Assembly (NCBI GenBank): GCA_942492715.1
Contig: CALOFW010000002.1
Coordinates: 124,001-188,000, forward strand
Source of the DNA: Sva-07 sp942492715
GTDB taxonomy: Bacteria > Actinomycetota > Acidimicrobiia > Acidimicrobiales > Ilumatobacteraceae
DNA length: 64,000 bases
Direction of reading: 5' to 3'
Shown here: positions 24,661 through 32,914 of the stretch, piece after piece
Layout of the letters: the number at the start of each line of letters is the position of its first letter
Numbering within the stretch: the first letter of the stretch is position 1
The notes under the pieces: generated by a model
What the model saw: only the letters and a program-made list of their open reading frames with translations
What the model was told of the DNA's origin: nothing
Databases searched by the model: none
Translations under genes and position numbers: made by a program

Positions 24661-24675
24661 AGGGAACAAGGTCAT
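24661..24675 (+). promoter_or_regulatory. Candidate DosR-like half of a divergent inverted repeat (left arm)
   Basis: AGGGAACAAGGTCAT matches the complement of the right arm (24691-24705) at 12 of 15 positions. The centres are 30 bp apart, about three helical turns. Confidence 0.45.
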
Positions 24676-24690
24676 CGGCGATTGCCCCGC

Positions 24691-24705
24691 ATGACCTTTG
24701 GCCCT
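24691..24705 (-). promoter_or_regulatory. Candidate DosR-like box (right arm)
   Basis: The minus strand reads AGGGCCAAAGGTCAT, containing GGGNCNNNNGNCA. It lies between the divergent AhpD-like and universal stress protein genes. Confidence 0.45.
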
Positions 24706-24776
24706 GCCTGCGCTGGTCGATTCGTGGCTTGATCGTTCCCATGGCTCGGGGAGCATCGCCGGGGAAGGGAAGCAAC

Positions 24777-25757
24777 ATGGTCACGACAGAGGACGACGTG
24801 AAGACGGATGCGCCGGGGACGAGCGAGACGGTCGAACGTGACGAGGGGCGCTGGATCGTCGGGATCGATGGATCGGACTGCGCGTCCAACGCGTTGCGCT
24901 GGGCCATCAAACATGCGCCCGGCCGTGCGACGGACCTGGAACTGGTCACGGCATGGCAGTCGCCGGTCGTCGGTGCCTACCCGATGTCGAGCCCGGCCGC
25001 GGTCCTCACGTTCGACGACATCGAACTGCGGGACCGAGCGGGCGCCGACACCGAACGCCTCGCAGAGTCGTGTCGGAGCGAACTCGATCTGCCGGTCGAG
25101 GCGTTCGTCGGACGCGGCGGGCCGGCGGAGGTGCTGCTCGCTGCGGCCGACACCGGCGGACTCCTGGTGATCGGCAGCAGGGGACGCGGTGGCTTCGCCC
25201 GACTGTTGCTCGGATCGACCAGCACGCAGTGTGCCACACACGCTCATGTCCCCACCGTCGTCGTTCCCGGCGATGTCGACCCGGTCGACTCGCGCCGCAT
25301 CCTCGTCGGATTCGACGGCTCCGCGAACTCGATGGCCGCGCTGCGGTGGGCGGTCGACTTCGCTGCACCGGGTTCGACGGTGGTCGTGGTGTGGGTCTGG
25401 GATGCGACGCCTCTGGCCGTCGGTTCCGATGCCTTCTTCTTCCCCGATGCAAGTGACCTCGCGGCCGAGCGGTTCCACCACCTCGTCGAGCCCTTGGACG
25501 AGGTGGCGATCCAACGGCGCATCGTCCTCGAACGTGAGTTCATCAGGGGAACGCCCCGTTCAGCGCTCGCATCCGAGGCCGACGGTGTGGATCTCGTCGT
25601 GCTCGGCGCACGCGGGCACGGTGCGGTGGGATCCGCCCTGCTCGGGTCGGTGTCCACGTGGATCCTGCACCACGTGCACCGGCCGGTCGCCGTCGTCCCG
25701 CTGGACGACGACCCGCCGCCGACGTCGACGCCGCCGCCCGACGCGTTTCACGGGTGA
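24777..25757 (+). CDS. Tandem-domain universal stress protein
   Basis: The 326-residue protein has two UspA domains. The first has IVGIDGSDCASNALRWA and the ATP-loop motif GSRGRGGFARLLLGSTS; the second has ILVGFDGSANSMAALRWA and GARGHGAVGSALLGSVS. Both GxxGxGx9G(S/T) motifs are intact, so both domains probably bind ATP. Tandem ATP-binding stress proteins are typical of hypoxia/dormancy regulons in actinobacteria. The ATG at 24777 has GGGAAGGGAAG upstream. DosR-like boxes lie about 70-115 bp upstream, and a DevR/DosR-like regulator gene follows. Confidence 0.9.
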   Translation: MVTTEDDVKTDAPGTSETVERDEGRWIVGIDGSDCASNALRWAIKHAPGRATDLELVTAWQSPVVGAYPMSSPAAVLTFDDIELRDRAGADTERLAESCRSELDLPVEAFVGRGGPAEVLLAAADTGGLLVIGSRGRGGFARLLLGSTSTQCATHAHVPTVVVPGDVDPVDSRRILVGFDGSANSMAALRWAVDFAAPGSTVVVVWVWDATPLAVGSDAFFFPDASDLAAERFHHLVEPLDEVAIQRRIVLEREFIRGTPRSALASEADGVDLVVLGARGHGAVGSALLGSVSTWILHHVHRPVAVVPLDDDPPPTSTPPPDAFHG

Positions 25758-25816
25758 CCGACCTCGATGATCGACCGGTGATCGACACGGCACCCCCGGT
25801 GGGCGAAGATGTCACG

Positions 25817-26458
25817 ATGATCCGCGTCTTCCTGCTCGATGACCACGAAGTCGTTCGCCGCGGTGTCGCCGCCACGCTCGAAGCCCAATCCGACATCACG
25901 GTGGTCGGTGAGGCCGGCGACGCCGACGAGGCCCTCGCGGAGATCGCGCGATGCCGTCCGGATGTCGCCGTGCTCGATGTACGCCTCGGTGAGGGCAACG
26001 GCATCGACGTGTGCCGTCAGATCACCTCCGAGTACCCCGAGGTCAAGTCGTTGATCCTGACATCGTTCGACAGCGATCGCGCCCTGGTCGATGCCGGACT
26101 TGCGGGCGCAGCCGGGTTCATCCTCAAGCAGATCCGCAGCGACGACCTCATCGACGCGATCCGCGGGGTGGCGGCCGGACGGCAGTATCTCGACGATGCC
26201 GAGGTCAGGCTCGCTGTCCGCCGCCTTCGCGACAGCGAGGAGGGTCGGCTCGACGATCTCACGCCGCAGGAGCGCAGGATCTTCGACCTGATCGGCGAGG
26301 GCTACACCAATCGCCAGATCGCGCAGGACATGTACCTGGCCGAGAAGACCGTCAAGAACTACGTGTCGAATCTGCTGTCCAAGCTCGGGATGTCGCGTCG
26401 AACCGAGGCCGCAGCCCTGTCGGCACGCCTCGAGGAGCGTCACCGCAACGACCAGTGA
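25817..26458 (+). CDS. devR: DevR/DosR-like NarL-family response regulator
   Basis: The 213-residue protein has a receiver domain with LDDHEVVRRGV, phosphoacceptor Asp54 in AVLDVRLGEGNGIDVC and Lys in FILKQ. A LuxR-type HTH (about 150-205) has LTPQERRIFDLIGEGYTNRQI and EKTVKNYVSNLLSKLGMSRR. The recognition helix and the LDVRLxxGNGI block are very like mycobacterial DosR (DevR), the hypoxia/nitric-oxide dormancy regulator. Universal stress proteins on both sides and DosR-like boxes upstream support this. It converges on its probable kinase gene instead of preceding it. A longer N-terminus is possible but not DosR-like. Confidence 0.88.
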   Translation: MIRVFLLDDHEVVRRGVAATLEAQSDITVVGEAGDADEALAEIARCRPDVAVLDVRLGEGNGIDVCRQITSEYPEVKSLILTSFDSDRALVDAGLAGAAGFILKQIRSDDLIDAIRGVAAGRQYLDDAEVRLAVRRLRDSEEGRLDDLTPQERRIFDLIGEGYTNRQIAQDMYLAEKTVKNYVSNLLSKLGMSRRTEAAALSARLEERHRNDQ

Positions 26459-26493
26459 CGCATCGCCTGGTGCCAGGCCCGTGGCGTGACATG

Positions 26494-27468
26494 TCAGACG
26501 GGAATGTGCCAGACCAGGGTGGTTCCCTCTGGGTCGTTGTGGCCCACCGTGCAGCTCCCGCCGAGTTCGGCTGCCCGCCACATCATGTTCGACAGCCCTC
26601 CCGAGCGCTTCGGTGAATCGGGGAGACCGCAGCCGTTGTCCGCGATCGTCAGGGACAGTCGGTCACCCGTGTGGTCGATGTGGACCCATGCAGCCGTGGC
26701 AGCCGCGTGCCGCACCACGTTCGACAGACCCTCGGTGAGGGTCGCCACCAGCTGGTCGGCGATGAAGTCGGGCAGATGATCGACGTCGCCGACGATCCGT
26801 ATGTCGGGCTCGAACCCGAGATGTCGGGAGCGCTCGTGGACCAACTCGGTCAGCTGCGCCGACAGGCTCCGCTGCTCGCCCTGCTGGCCGAGGCGGAAGA
26901 TCGCGGCGCGCAACTCTCGGATCGTGTCGTCGAGTTCGTTGATCGTGCTGGCGATGCGGTCGGCCACAGCCGGTGGTTGCGCCTGGCCCTGAACGGCCTG
27001 GAGGCTCATCCCAGCGGCGAAGAGGCGCTGGATCACCATGTCGTGGAGGTCGCGGGCGATCCGTTCTCGATCGAGCAGCATCGCCATCTCTGCCGCCGAC
27101 TCCTGGCGGTCGCTGACGTCGCGGACGGTGGCGATCGTCTGCTGACGTCCCTCGATCGTCACCGGGCTGAGGCTGATCTCCACGGGGAACATCGAACCGT
27201 CGGCGCTCTGGCCGAAGAGACGCAACCCCGTCCCCATCGGGCGGACCGTTGCGTGGCCCACGTAGGAGGCGCGAAGCTTGGCGTGGTCGTTGCGGAACTC
27301 TGCCGGGACGAGATCGTCGACCGAGGATCCGATCAGGTCGTCCACGGTCCGTCCGAAGATCGTCGCAGCGCCGGGGTTGGCGAGCAGGATCCGGCCGTCC
27401 GAATCGACGAGCAGGAGCCCGTCGGGTGACGAGGCGATCAGCGCGCCGGCAAACTGCTCGTAGTTCAT
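26494..27468 (-). CDS. PAS-domain sensor histidine kinase, DosS-like core without GAF domains
   Basis: The 324-residue protein has an N-terminal PAS domain (about 5-125: IASSPDGLLLVDSDGRILLANPGA and FPVEISLSPV), a HisKA_3 region with RERIARDLHDMVIQRLFAAG (phospho-His142), and an HATPase domain with EGLSNVVRHA and IADNGCGLPD. The RIARDLHDxVIQRLFA block is like DosS/DosT of mycobacteria, but the heme-binding tandem GAF domains are missing. The PAS domain may therefore sense a different cofactor or signal. It is tail-to-tail with the DevR-like gene. No membrane segment is seen, so it is cytoplasmic. Confidence 0.87.
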   Translation of the reverse strand: MNYEQFAGALIASSPDGLLLVDSDGRILLANPGAATIFGRTVDDLIGSSVDDLVPAEFRNDHAKLRASYVGHATVRPMGTGLRLFGQSADGSMFPVEISLSPVTIEGRQQTIATVRDVSDRQESAAEMAMLLDRERIARDLHDMVIQRLFAAGMSLQAVQGQAQPPAVADRIASTINELDDTIRELRAAIFRLGQQGEQRSLSAQLTELVHERSRHLGFEPDIRIVGDVDHLPDFIADQLVATLTEGLSNVVRHAAATAAWVHIDHTGDRLSLTIADNGCGLPDSPKRSGGLSNMMWRAAELGGSCTVGHNDPEGTTLVWHIPV

Positions 27469-27524
27469 TCGACGTCGATGCTATTGGGTGGGCGCCGCGA
27501 AGCTGCGAGGCCGTGCGGGATGCG

Positions 27525-28367
27525 TCAGCCTTCGGTGCCGTGATGTGTCGAGCCTTCGGTGTGGTGGACGTGCGGCGGGCGCAGGAGCACGACGGGACAG
27601 GGGGCGTGGCGCACGATGGCCGCTGCGGTACTGCCGACCACGAAGCGCGGCATGCCGGTGCGCCCGTGGGTGGATGCCACGATCAGCGAGGCGTGGAGCG
27701 ACGACGCGAAATCGGCCACCTCGTCGTGGACGGCGTGACCGCGGAGTACCTCGAACTGGACGGGATGACCGGAGTCGGCGGCGAGCCGTCGTGCGAGGCG
27801 CGCGGTGTAGGCCGAGTGGCCGACGTCGGCGGGTGCATCGGAGTCGGGCTCGGTCACCTCGACGATCCACGGCTCGGCGCGCATCTCGATGCCCCACGCG
27901 GCGGCGAGCGGCAGCACCGACTCCGATGCGCGCGATCCGTCGACCGTCACGATGATCGGACCGTCGAGGTCACCGACCTCGCAACGCGGCCCGACGACGA
28001 CCACCGGGCCGAACTCCAGGCGCAGGAGTTCCTCGGCCACGCTGCCGAGCAGTGCCGCGGAGCGGCCCCGCCCGTGGGATGCCATCACGACGGTCGACTC
28101 CGGATGGGCTTCGACCTCGTCGGCGACCCCCTGACCGACGCTCTCGGCCGCCAGGTGGACCGACGTGCCGATCGTGACACCGGTCGCGTCGTGCTGTGCC
28201 AGACGTTCGTCGAGCCGCGCTCGCGCGTCGTCGACCTCATCGCGCTCGAAGACGACCTCGAGAAGGTCGACCGTCGCATCGCAACGCCGAGCCAACGCAA
28301 CCGCGATGTCGACCGCTCGCCACGATGCGTCGGAACCGTCGACCGGAACGATCAGGTGCTGAACCAT
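27525..28367 (-). CDS. Tandem-domain universal stress protein (second)
   Basis: The 280-residue protein has two UspA-like domains. The first starts LIVPVDGSDASWRAVDIA and has ASHGRGRSAALLGSVAEE; the second has IIVTVDGSRASES and ASTHGRTGMPRFVVGSTAAA, near the ATP-loop consensus. GGGAGG lies 7 nt upstream of the ATG at 28367. It is head-to-head with the next stress-protein gene, across a region that holds a DosR-like box. Confidence 0.87.
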   Translation of the reverse strand: MVQHLIVPVDGSDASWRAVDIAVALARRCDATVDLLEVVFERDEVDDARARLDERLAQHDATGVTIGTSVHLAAESVGQGVADEVEAHPESTVVMASHGRGRSAALLGSVAEELLRLEFGPVVVVGPRCEVGDLDGPIIVTVDGSRASESVLPLAAAWGIEMRAEPWIVEVTEPDSDAPADVGHSAYTARLARRLAADSGHPVQFEVLRGHAVHDEVADFASSLHASLIVASTHGRTGMPRFVVGSTAAAIVRHAPCPVVLLRPPHVHHTEGSTHHGTEG

Positions 28368-28457
28368 GAGACCTCCCTCGTCTGCACCGCCCGCGTGCGC
28401 TGCTCGCGCAGTGGTCGAGTGCATCTCCATCGTGGGCGAATCGTGGCCGTCCTGGAA

Positions 28458-28470
28458 GGGCCCAATGTCA
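28458..28470 (+). promoter_or_regulatory. Candidate DosR-like box between two stress-protein genes
   Basis: GGGCCCAATGTCA fits GGGNCNNNNGNCA, like the boxes near 24.7 kb and ppsA. Its 3' end is 53 bp upstream of the ATG at 28523. Confidence 0.45.
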
Positions 28471-28510
28471 CCGTGGCCATCCGACTCTGGCGTCGTGTCG
28501 CTCGTCGGGC

Positions 28511-28516
28511 GATACT
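28511..28516 (+). promoter_or_regulatory. -10-like GATACT, possible leaderless start
   Basis: GATACT ends 6 nt before the ATG at 28523. Confidence 0.4.
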
Positions 28517-28522
28517 CGAAGC

Positions 28523-29377
28523 ATGAGCGAGCGATGGATCGTGGGCGTCGACGGATCGGATGCGGCGGTGACCGCCCTGCGATGGGCTGTCGAACATGCG
28601 CCGACCAGGGGGGCAGAGTTGACCGCGATGAGCGCCTTCCACGTTCCGGCGGTGATGTCGCTCTTCGTCGCCAAGCGGGGCTTCGGCGTCGACGAGATCG
28701 GCCTGGCCGCCACGGCCGGTCACGACATCGACGTCGCGATCGAGCAGGTCGCCTCGCCGCAGACGATCACACCGGTCGTGGTCGAGGGCCAGCCCGGGCA
28801 CGTGCTGGTCGATTCCAGTGAGTCCGCCGACCTGCTCGCGGTCGGCCAGCGCGGTGCCGGCGACCTGCGAGAGCATCGGCTCGGGTCGGTCAGTCGATAC
28901 TGCGCCACCCACGGTCGCTCGCCGGTGGTGGTCGTGCCCGGCGACTGGAAACCGCACCCGGCGCGGCGCATCGTGGTCGGCTTCGACGGCAGCGACAACT
29001 CGGCCGCGGCCCTGCGCTGGGCGATCGACTTCGCTGGCCCTGGCGATGCCACGGTGACGGTGGTGGCGGCGATGGACGTGGCGCCGTGGTTGGGCGAACG
29101 GGCCACCCGTGAACGCTTCGGCGACGAAGTCGCCGCACAGGAGCAGGAGCTGACCGCGGCGATCGATGCGATCGACCCCGAGCAGCGCACGGAGCGTCAA
29201 CTCGTGCTCGACGCCCCGCGACACGCATTGGCGGACGCCGCGCGCACCGCGGATCTCGTCGTGGTCGGCGCACGCGGACGAGGTGTGATCGCCGCCGAGC
29301 TGCTCGGTTCGGTGAGCACCTGGCTGCTGCAGGACGCGATCGTGCCGGTCGCCGTGGTGCCGGACGGGCGACGCTGA
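28523..29377 (+). CDS. Tandem-domain universal stress protein (third)
   Basis: The 284-residue protein has two UspA domains. The first (WIVGVDGSDAAVTALRWAVEHA) has a weak ATP loop, GQRGAGDLREHRLGSVS. The second (IVVGFDGSDNSAAALRWAIDFA) has GARGRGVIAAELLGSVS, a full ATP-binding motif. It is similar in design to the protein at 24777-25757, suggesting an old duplication. A -10-like GATACT lies 6 nt before the ATG and a DosR-like box lies further upstream. The D-2-hydroxyacid dehydrogenase gene starts 3 nt after its stop, so they form an operon. Confidence 0.88.
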   Translation: MSERWIVGVDGSDAAVTALRWAVEHAPTRGAELTAMSAFHVPAVMSLFVAKRGFGVDEIGLAATAGHDIDVAIEQVASPQTITPVVVEGQPGHVLVDSSESADLLAVGQRGAGDLREHRLGSVSRYCATHGRSPVVVVPGDWKPHPARRIVVGFDGSDNSAAALRWAIDFAGPGDATVTVVAAMDVAPWLGERATRERFGDEVAAQEQELTAAIDAIDPEQRTERQLVLDAPRHALADAARTADLVVVGARGRGVIAAELLGSVSTWLLQDAIVPVAVVPDGRR

Positions 29378-29380
29378 ACC

Positions 29381-30382
29381 ATGGCCGACATCCGCGTGTT
29401 CTCGACGAAGCCGTACGACCGCGATGGCTTCGACGCGGCGAACCAGCGCTTGGCGTCGCCTCATGACCTGGCGTACCTCGACGCCCGGCTCGAGCCGTCC
29501 ACCGCGGAACTCGCGGCCGGCGCTGACGCCGTCTGCGTGTTCGTCAACGACGATCTCTCCGCCCCGGTGCTCGAGGCGCTCTCCGCGGGCGGCGTGCGAA
29601 TGGTCGCGCTGCGATGCGCCGGCTTCAACAACGTCGACCTCGAGGTGGCGACGCGTCTCGGCCTGACGGTTGTTCACGTCCCCGCCTACTCGCCCAACGC
29701 AGTGGCCGAGCACACGCTGGCGCTGATCCTGTCGCTCAACCGTCGGATCCACCGCGCCTACAACCGCGTCCGCGACGGCAACTTCGCCCTCGACGGCCTC
29801 GTCGGGGTCGATCTCGCCGGCAAGACCGCAGGTGTCGTCGGCACGGGTCGCATCGGGGCGATCGTCGCGGGGTTGCTGTGGCATCTCCGGTGTCGGGTCC
29901 TCGCGGTCGATCCGTTCCGCGACGAGCATCTGCTCGAACTCGGTGTGGAGTACGTCGGCCTCGACCGACTCCTCGCAGAGAGCGACATCGTCACGCTCAA
30001 CTGCCCGCTCACACCCGACACCCACCACCTGATCGACGCGGGTGCGATCGGCGCGATGCGGCGCGGCGCGATGCTCGTCAACACGGGGCGAGGCGCACTG
30101 ATCGACACACAGGCGGCGGTCGCCGGCCTGAAGTCCGGTCAGATCGGCTCGCTCGCGCTCGACGTGTACGAGGAGGAGGCCGAACTCTTCTTCGAGGATC
30201 GCAGCGAACAGATCATCGACGACGACGTGTTCTCACGGTTGCTGACGTTCCCCAACGTGCTGATCACGGCTCATCAGGCATTTCTCACGCGCGAAGCACT
30301 CGCGGCGATCGCCGAGACGACGTTGTCGAATGTGGAATCGGTTGTCGGCGAGGGCCCGGTGCGCAACGAGGTGCGGCGTTAG
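29381..30382 (+). CDS. D-isomer-specific 2-hydroxyacid dehydrogenase (D-lactate dehydrogenase type)
   Basis: The 333-residue product has the NAD-binding loop VVGTGRIGAI near 147, ALRCAGFNNVDLEVA with the substrate-binding Arg, LVNTGRGALID, SLALDVYEEE with the catalytic Glu region, and ITAHQAFLT with the catalytic His. The FSTKPYDRDGFD start and AHQAFLT block match D-lactate dehydrogenase (LdhA-like). It would reduce pyruvate to D-lactate, re-oxidising NADH when respiration is limited. This fits its operon with a universal stress protein and the nearby DosR-like regulator. Its stop overlaps the convergent FMN-protein gene by four bases. Confidence 0.9.
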   Translation: MADIRVFSTKPYDRDGFDAANQRLASPHDLAYLDARLEPSTAELAAGADAVCVFVNDDLSAPVLEALSAGGVRMVALRCAGFNNVDLEVATRLGLTVVHVPAYSPNAVAEHTLALILSLNRRIHRAYNRVRDGNFALDGLVGVDLAGKTAGVVGTGRIGAIVAGLLWHLRCRVLAVDPFRDEHLLELGVEYVGLDRLLAESDIVTLNCPLTPDTHHLIDAGAIGAMRRGAMLVNTGRGALIDTQAAVAGLKSGQIGSLALDVYEEEAELFFEDRSEQIIDDDVFSRLLTFPNVLITAHQAFLTREALAAIAETTLSNVESVVGEGPVRNEVRR

Positions 30383-30915
30383 TCGGCGTGCAATTTCGGC
30401 TCGCCGGGATGGAACGGTGCGCCGGGCACCGGTTCGGCGGCGAGCGATTCGTCGTGGCGTTCGGCGGCGCCTTCCCAGCCGATCGAGCTGTCCGGAGAGA
30501 CGTCGTCGACGATGTGGTAGCGACGGCCGGTGACGACCGTCGGCTCGATGCGGACGAAGTTCGGCTTGTCCCAGGCGAGCCAGGGGTACAGCGGCAGGTC
30601 CTCGGCGTCGAAGAGCTCCTGCATCTTCTCGATCGCTCGCGCCTGGCCCTTGACGACCACGCTCCAGGCGATCCGGTCGTGCGGCTCGTAACCGTCGATC
30701 TCGAACGCCACGAATCGGTTCAGGACCGCACCGGCGAGCTTGGTGCCCGCTGCGCTGCGGAACACGATGCCGCCGCTGTCGACGATGAAGTTGATCGGAA
30801 AGATGTCGGGCTGGCCCGCGATGTCGACGGCGAGACGGCCGACGTCGGCGTGATCGAGCAGCTCCCAACAGTCGGACTCGCTCAGGATCTCGGTCGCTTG
30901 CTGTCGTTCGTCCAT
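30379..30915 (-). CDS. Pyridoxamine 5'-phosphate oxidase-like FMN-binding protein
   Basis: The 178-residue split-barrel protein has ESDCWELLDHADVGRLAV, DIFPINFIVDSGGIVFRSAAGTKL and WSVVVKGQARAIE, the usual pattern of PPOX-family flavin-binding proteins related to Rv1155 and Rv3369. Such proteins bind FMN or F420 and reduce or sequester unknown substrates. They are common in DosR-type regulons. The ATG at 30915 is preferred over the upstream one at 30930. It converges on the dehydrogenase gene with a four-base overlap. Confidence 0.85.
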   Translation of the reverse strand: MDERQQATEILSESDCWELLDHADVGRLAVDIAGQPDIFPINFIVDSGGIVFRSAAGTKLAGAVLNRFVAFEIDGYEPHDRIAWSVVVKGQARAIEKMQELFDAEDLPLYPWLAWDKPNFVRIEPTVVTGRRYHIVDDVSPDSSIGWEGAAERHDESLAAEPVPGAPFHPGEPKLHAD

Positions 30916-30990
30916 ACAACCATGCAACACCGTCAGCCCCTCGCGATGCAGAGTCGAACGTCATCGGCGCCATCCGGACGCCGACCGATG

Positions 30991-32343
30991 TCAGGGAAGC
31001 TGGACGCGTTCGAACTGGTGGGGAACGACGGCGGTGATGCCCTGCTCGATGAGACGCTCGGCCAATTGTTCGCTCGCATCCGGCTCGCCGTGGACCACGA
31101 AGACGGTGCGAGGCCGCTGCGGAAGCCGATCGATCCAGGCCACGAGCCCGTCGGCGTCGGCGTGGACCGACAGCGAACGCAGTGTCATGATCTCGGCGCG
31201 AACCGGCACGTACCGGCCGAGCATCTTCACGGTACGAGCCCCGTCGGACAACGACCGTCCGCGGGTGCCGGCGGCCTGGAACCCACACAGCACGACCGAG
31301 TTGCGGTGGTGGGGCAGGAGCCGAGCCAGGTGGTGCAGCACCCGACCACCTGACGCCATGCCCGAGGCCGAGATGATGATCGAGGGCGCGGTCAGCGCGT
31401 TGAGTGACTTCGAGTCCTCGACCGTCGGGCACTCGTGCAGCCCGCCGCCCGGATCGAAGTCGATACCGGGCGACGCCGCCCGGTAGACGTCGAGGACGCG
31501 CAGCGCCATCGGGCTGTCGACGTAGACCGCGAGTTCGGGGATGCGTCCCTCGGACATCAGCGATTGCAGTGTGACCAGCAGGACCTCGGTGCGGTCGACG
31601 GCGAAGGCGGGGATCAGGATCGTGCCGCCACGGCCGGCGGTCCGGTTGATCAGCTCGGCGAGCTGTCCGATCTCCTCGGACGGCTCCGGATGCAGCGAAT
31701 CGCCGTAGGTGGACTCGATCAGCACCGTGTCGGCCGCCGGCGGCGTGTCGGGTCCGGTGAGGAGCGGGTGACTGCCGCGCCCCAGATCGCCGCTCACGAG
31801 CAGGGTCGTCGTCTCGACGTCGTCGATGGTGAGATGCACACTGGCCGAACCGAGGATGTGCCCGGCTCGGGTGAAGCGGGCCGTGATCCCGGGTGCGACG
31901 TCGACCGGACGGTCGAAGTCGGCCGGGACGAACAGCGGAATGGTGGCGGCAGCGTCCTCCGACGTGTACAGCGGCAGGGCGGGCTTGTGCTTGGAGAAGC
32001 CTCGCTCGTTGGCGAAGCGGGCCTGTTCCTCCTGGAGATGGGCCGCATCGGGCAGGAGGATCTCGCAGAGCCTGCAGGTGTCGGCGGTCGCGACGATCCG
32101 GCCGGTGAAGCCGTCGCGCACCAGTCCGGGCAGCCAGCCGCTGTGGTCGATGTGGGCGTGGGTGACGACGACGGCGTCGATCGTGGAGGGATCGACCGGG
32201 AACGGCTCCCAGTTGGCCAGGCGATCGCGCTTCGCGCCCTGGAACAGTCCCGCGTCGACGAGCACGGTCGACTGACCGGCCCGAACCAGGAAGCGGCTCC
32301 CCGTGACCGTGCGAGCAGCGCCGAGGAACTCGAGGGTGGACAT
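30991..32343 (-). CDS. Beta-CASP metallo-beta-lactamase nuclease-like protein
   Basis: The 450-residue protein has a metallo-beta-lactamase domain with THAHIDHSG (His62, His64, Asp66, His67), GSASVHLTID, a beta-CASP insert (ESTYGDSLHP, IPAFAVDRTEVLLV, IIISASGMASGGRVLHHL) and the C-terminal RMMBL region with VHADADGLVAWI and VVHGEPDA. These features are those of RNA-processing nucleases of the KH-less CPSF/YSH1-like bacterial group. A role in RNA turnover during stress is plausible. TAGAGT lies 7 nt before the ATG, suggesting a leaderless transcript. The gene is divergent from a stress-protein gene 60 bp away. Confidence 0.88.
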   Translation of the reverse strand: MSTLEFLGAARTVTGSRFLVRAGQSTVLVDAGLFQGAKRDRLANWEPFPVDPSTIDAVVVTHAHIDHSGWLPGLVRDGFTGRIVATADTCRLCEILLPDAAHLQEEQARFANERGFSKHKPALPLYTSEDAAATIPLFVPADFDRPVDVAPGITARFTRAGHILGSASVHLTIDDVETTTLLVSGDLGRGSHPLLTGPDTPPAADTVLIESTYGDSLHPEPSEEIGQLAELINRTAGRGGTILIPAFAVDRTEVLLVTLQSLMSEGRIPELAVYVDSPMALRVLDVYRAASPGIDFDPGGGLHECPTVEDSKSLNALTAPSIIISASGMASGGRVLHHLARLLPHHRNSVVLCGFQAAGTRGRSLSDGARTVKMLGRYVPVRAEIMTLRSLSVHADADGLVAWIDRLPQRPRTVFVVHGEPDASEQLAERLIEQGITAVVPHQFERVQLP

Positions 32344-32350
32344 GCCGATG

Positions 32351-32356
32351 ACTCTA
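32351..32356 (-). promoter_or_regulatory. -10-like TAGAGT, probable leaderless start
   Basis: On the minus strand TAGAGT ends 7 nt before the ATG at 32343. Confidence 0.5.
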
Positions 32357-32403
32357 GGATCCTCGTGGAGCCGGGAGCATCCCCGGATGCCGCGAGGGAG
32401 ACG

Positions 32404-32877
32404 ATGATGTCGACAACGAGTAGCCACGACGAGCCCGGCAGGGAAGCGACGCTCGGGCACGGACCCGTGATCGTCGGTGTCGACGGATCGCCGAATGCGC
32501 AGCGAGCGCTCGTTCTGGCCGCCGACATGTCGCGCTGCCTGGACACCGATCTGGTCGTCTTCCACGCATTGGGCCTGATGACCGTGATCGAAGGTCGTCA
32601 TGTGCCGTCGGAGGGCCACCGCGACGACATCGAGCGTCTGCTCCGCAACGAGTGGTGTCGGTCGCTGCAGGCGGATCCATCACTGCGGTGGCGCGCGGAG
32701 ATCGTGTACGGCAGCCCGGCTGACGTTCTGCTGAACATGGGCCGTGATCTCGACGCGTCCTTCGTCGTCGTGGGGTCGCGGGGCGTGGGCGATGAACAGG
32801 CGCTCGGCAGTACCAGCCACCACGTCGTGCACCACTGCGATCGCCCGGTCGTGGTGGTCCCACCTCTCGCCCGCTGA
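32404..32877 (+). CDS. Single-domain universal stress protein
   Basis: The 157-residue protein is one UspA domain: VIVGVDGSPNAQRALVLA at the start and VVGSRGVGDEQALGSTSHHVVHH as the ATP-loop region, slightly degenerate at its second glycine. GAGGGAG precedes the ATG at 32404; an ATG at 32407 is equally possible. It is the fourth stress protein of the island and shares a short divergent promoter region with the beta-CASP gene. Its stop codon lies inside the palindrome at 32874-32914. Confidence 0.87.
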   Translation: MMSTTSSHDEPGREATLGHGPVIVGVDGSPNAQRALVLAADMSRCLDTDLVVFHALGLMTVIEGRHVPSEGHRDDIERLLRNEWCRSLQADPSLRWRAEIVYGSPADVLLNMGRDLDASFVVVGSRGVGDEQALGSTSHHVVHHCDRPVVVVPPLAR

Positions 32878-32914
32878 AATGAGACGTGGGGTCAGACCCC
32901 ACGTCTCATTTCAG
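32874..32914. repeat. Intergenic palindrome, GGGGTC family, copy 4 (perfect)
   Basis: Perfect 20-bp arms (32874-32893 and 32895-32914) flank a single A; the inner part is GACGTGGGGTC. The stop codons of both convergent genes lie within the arms, and the palindrome fills the whole gap between them. Confidence 0.92.

Noticed and set aside
30925..30939. Possible DosR-like box before the PPOX gene
   Set aside because: GGGGCTGACGGTG fits only the first half of the motif and fails at the conserved C and A positions.
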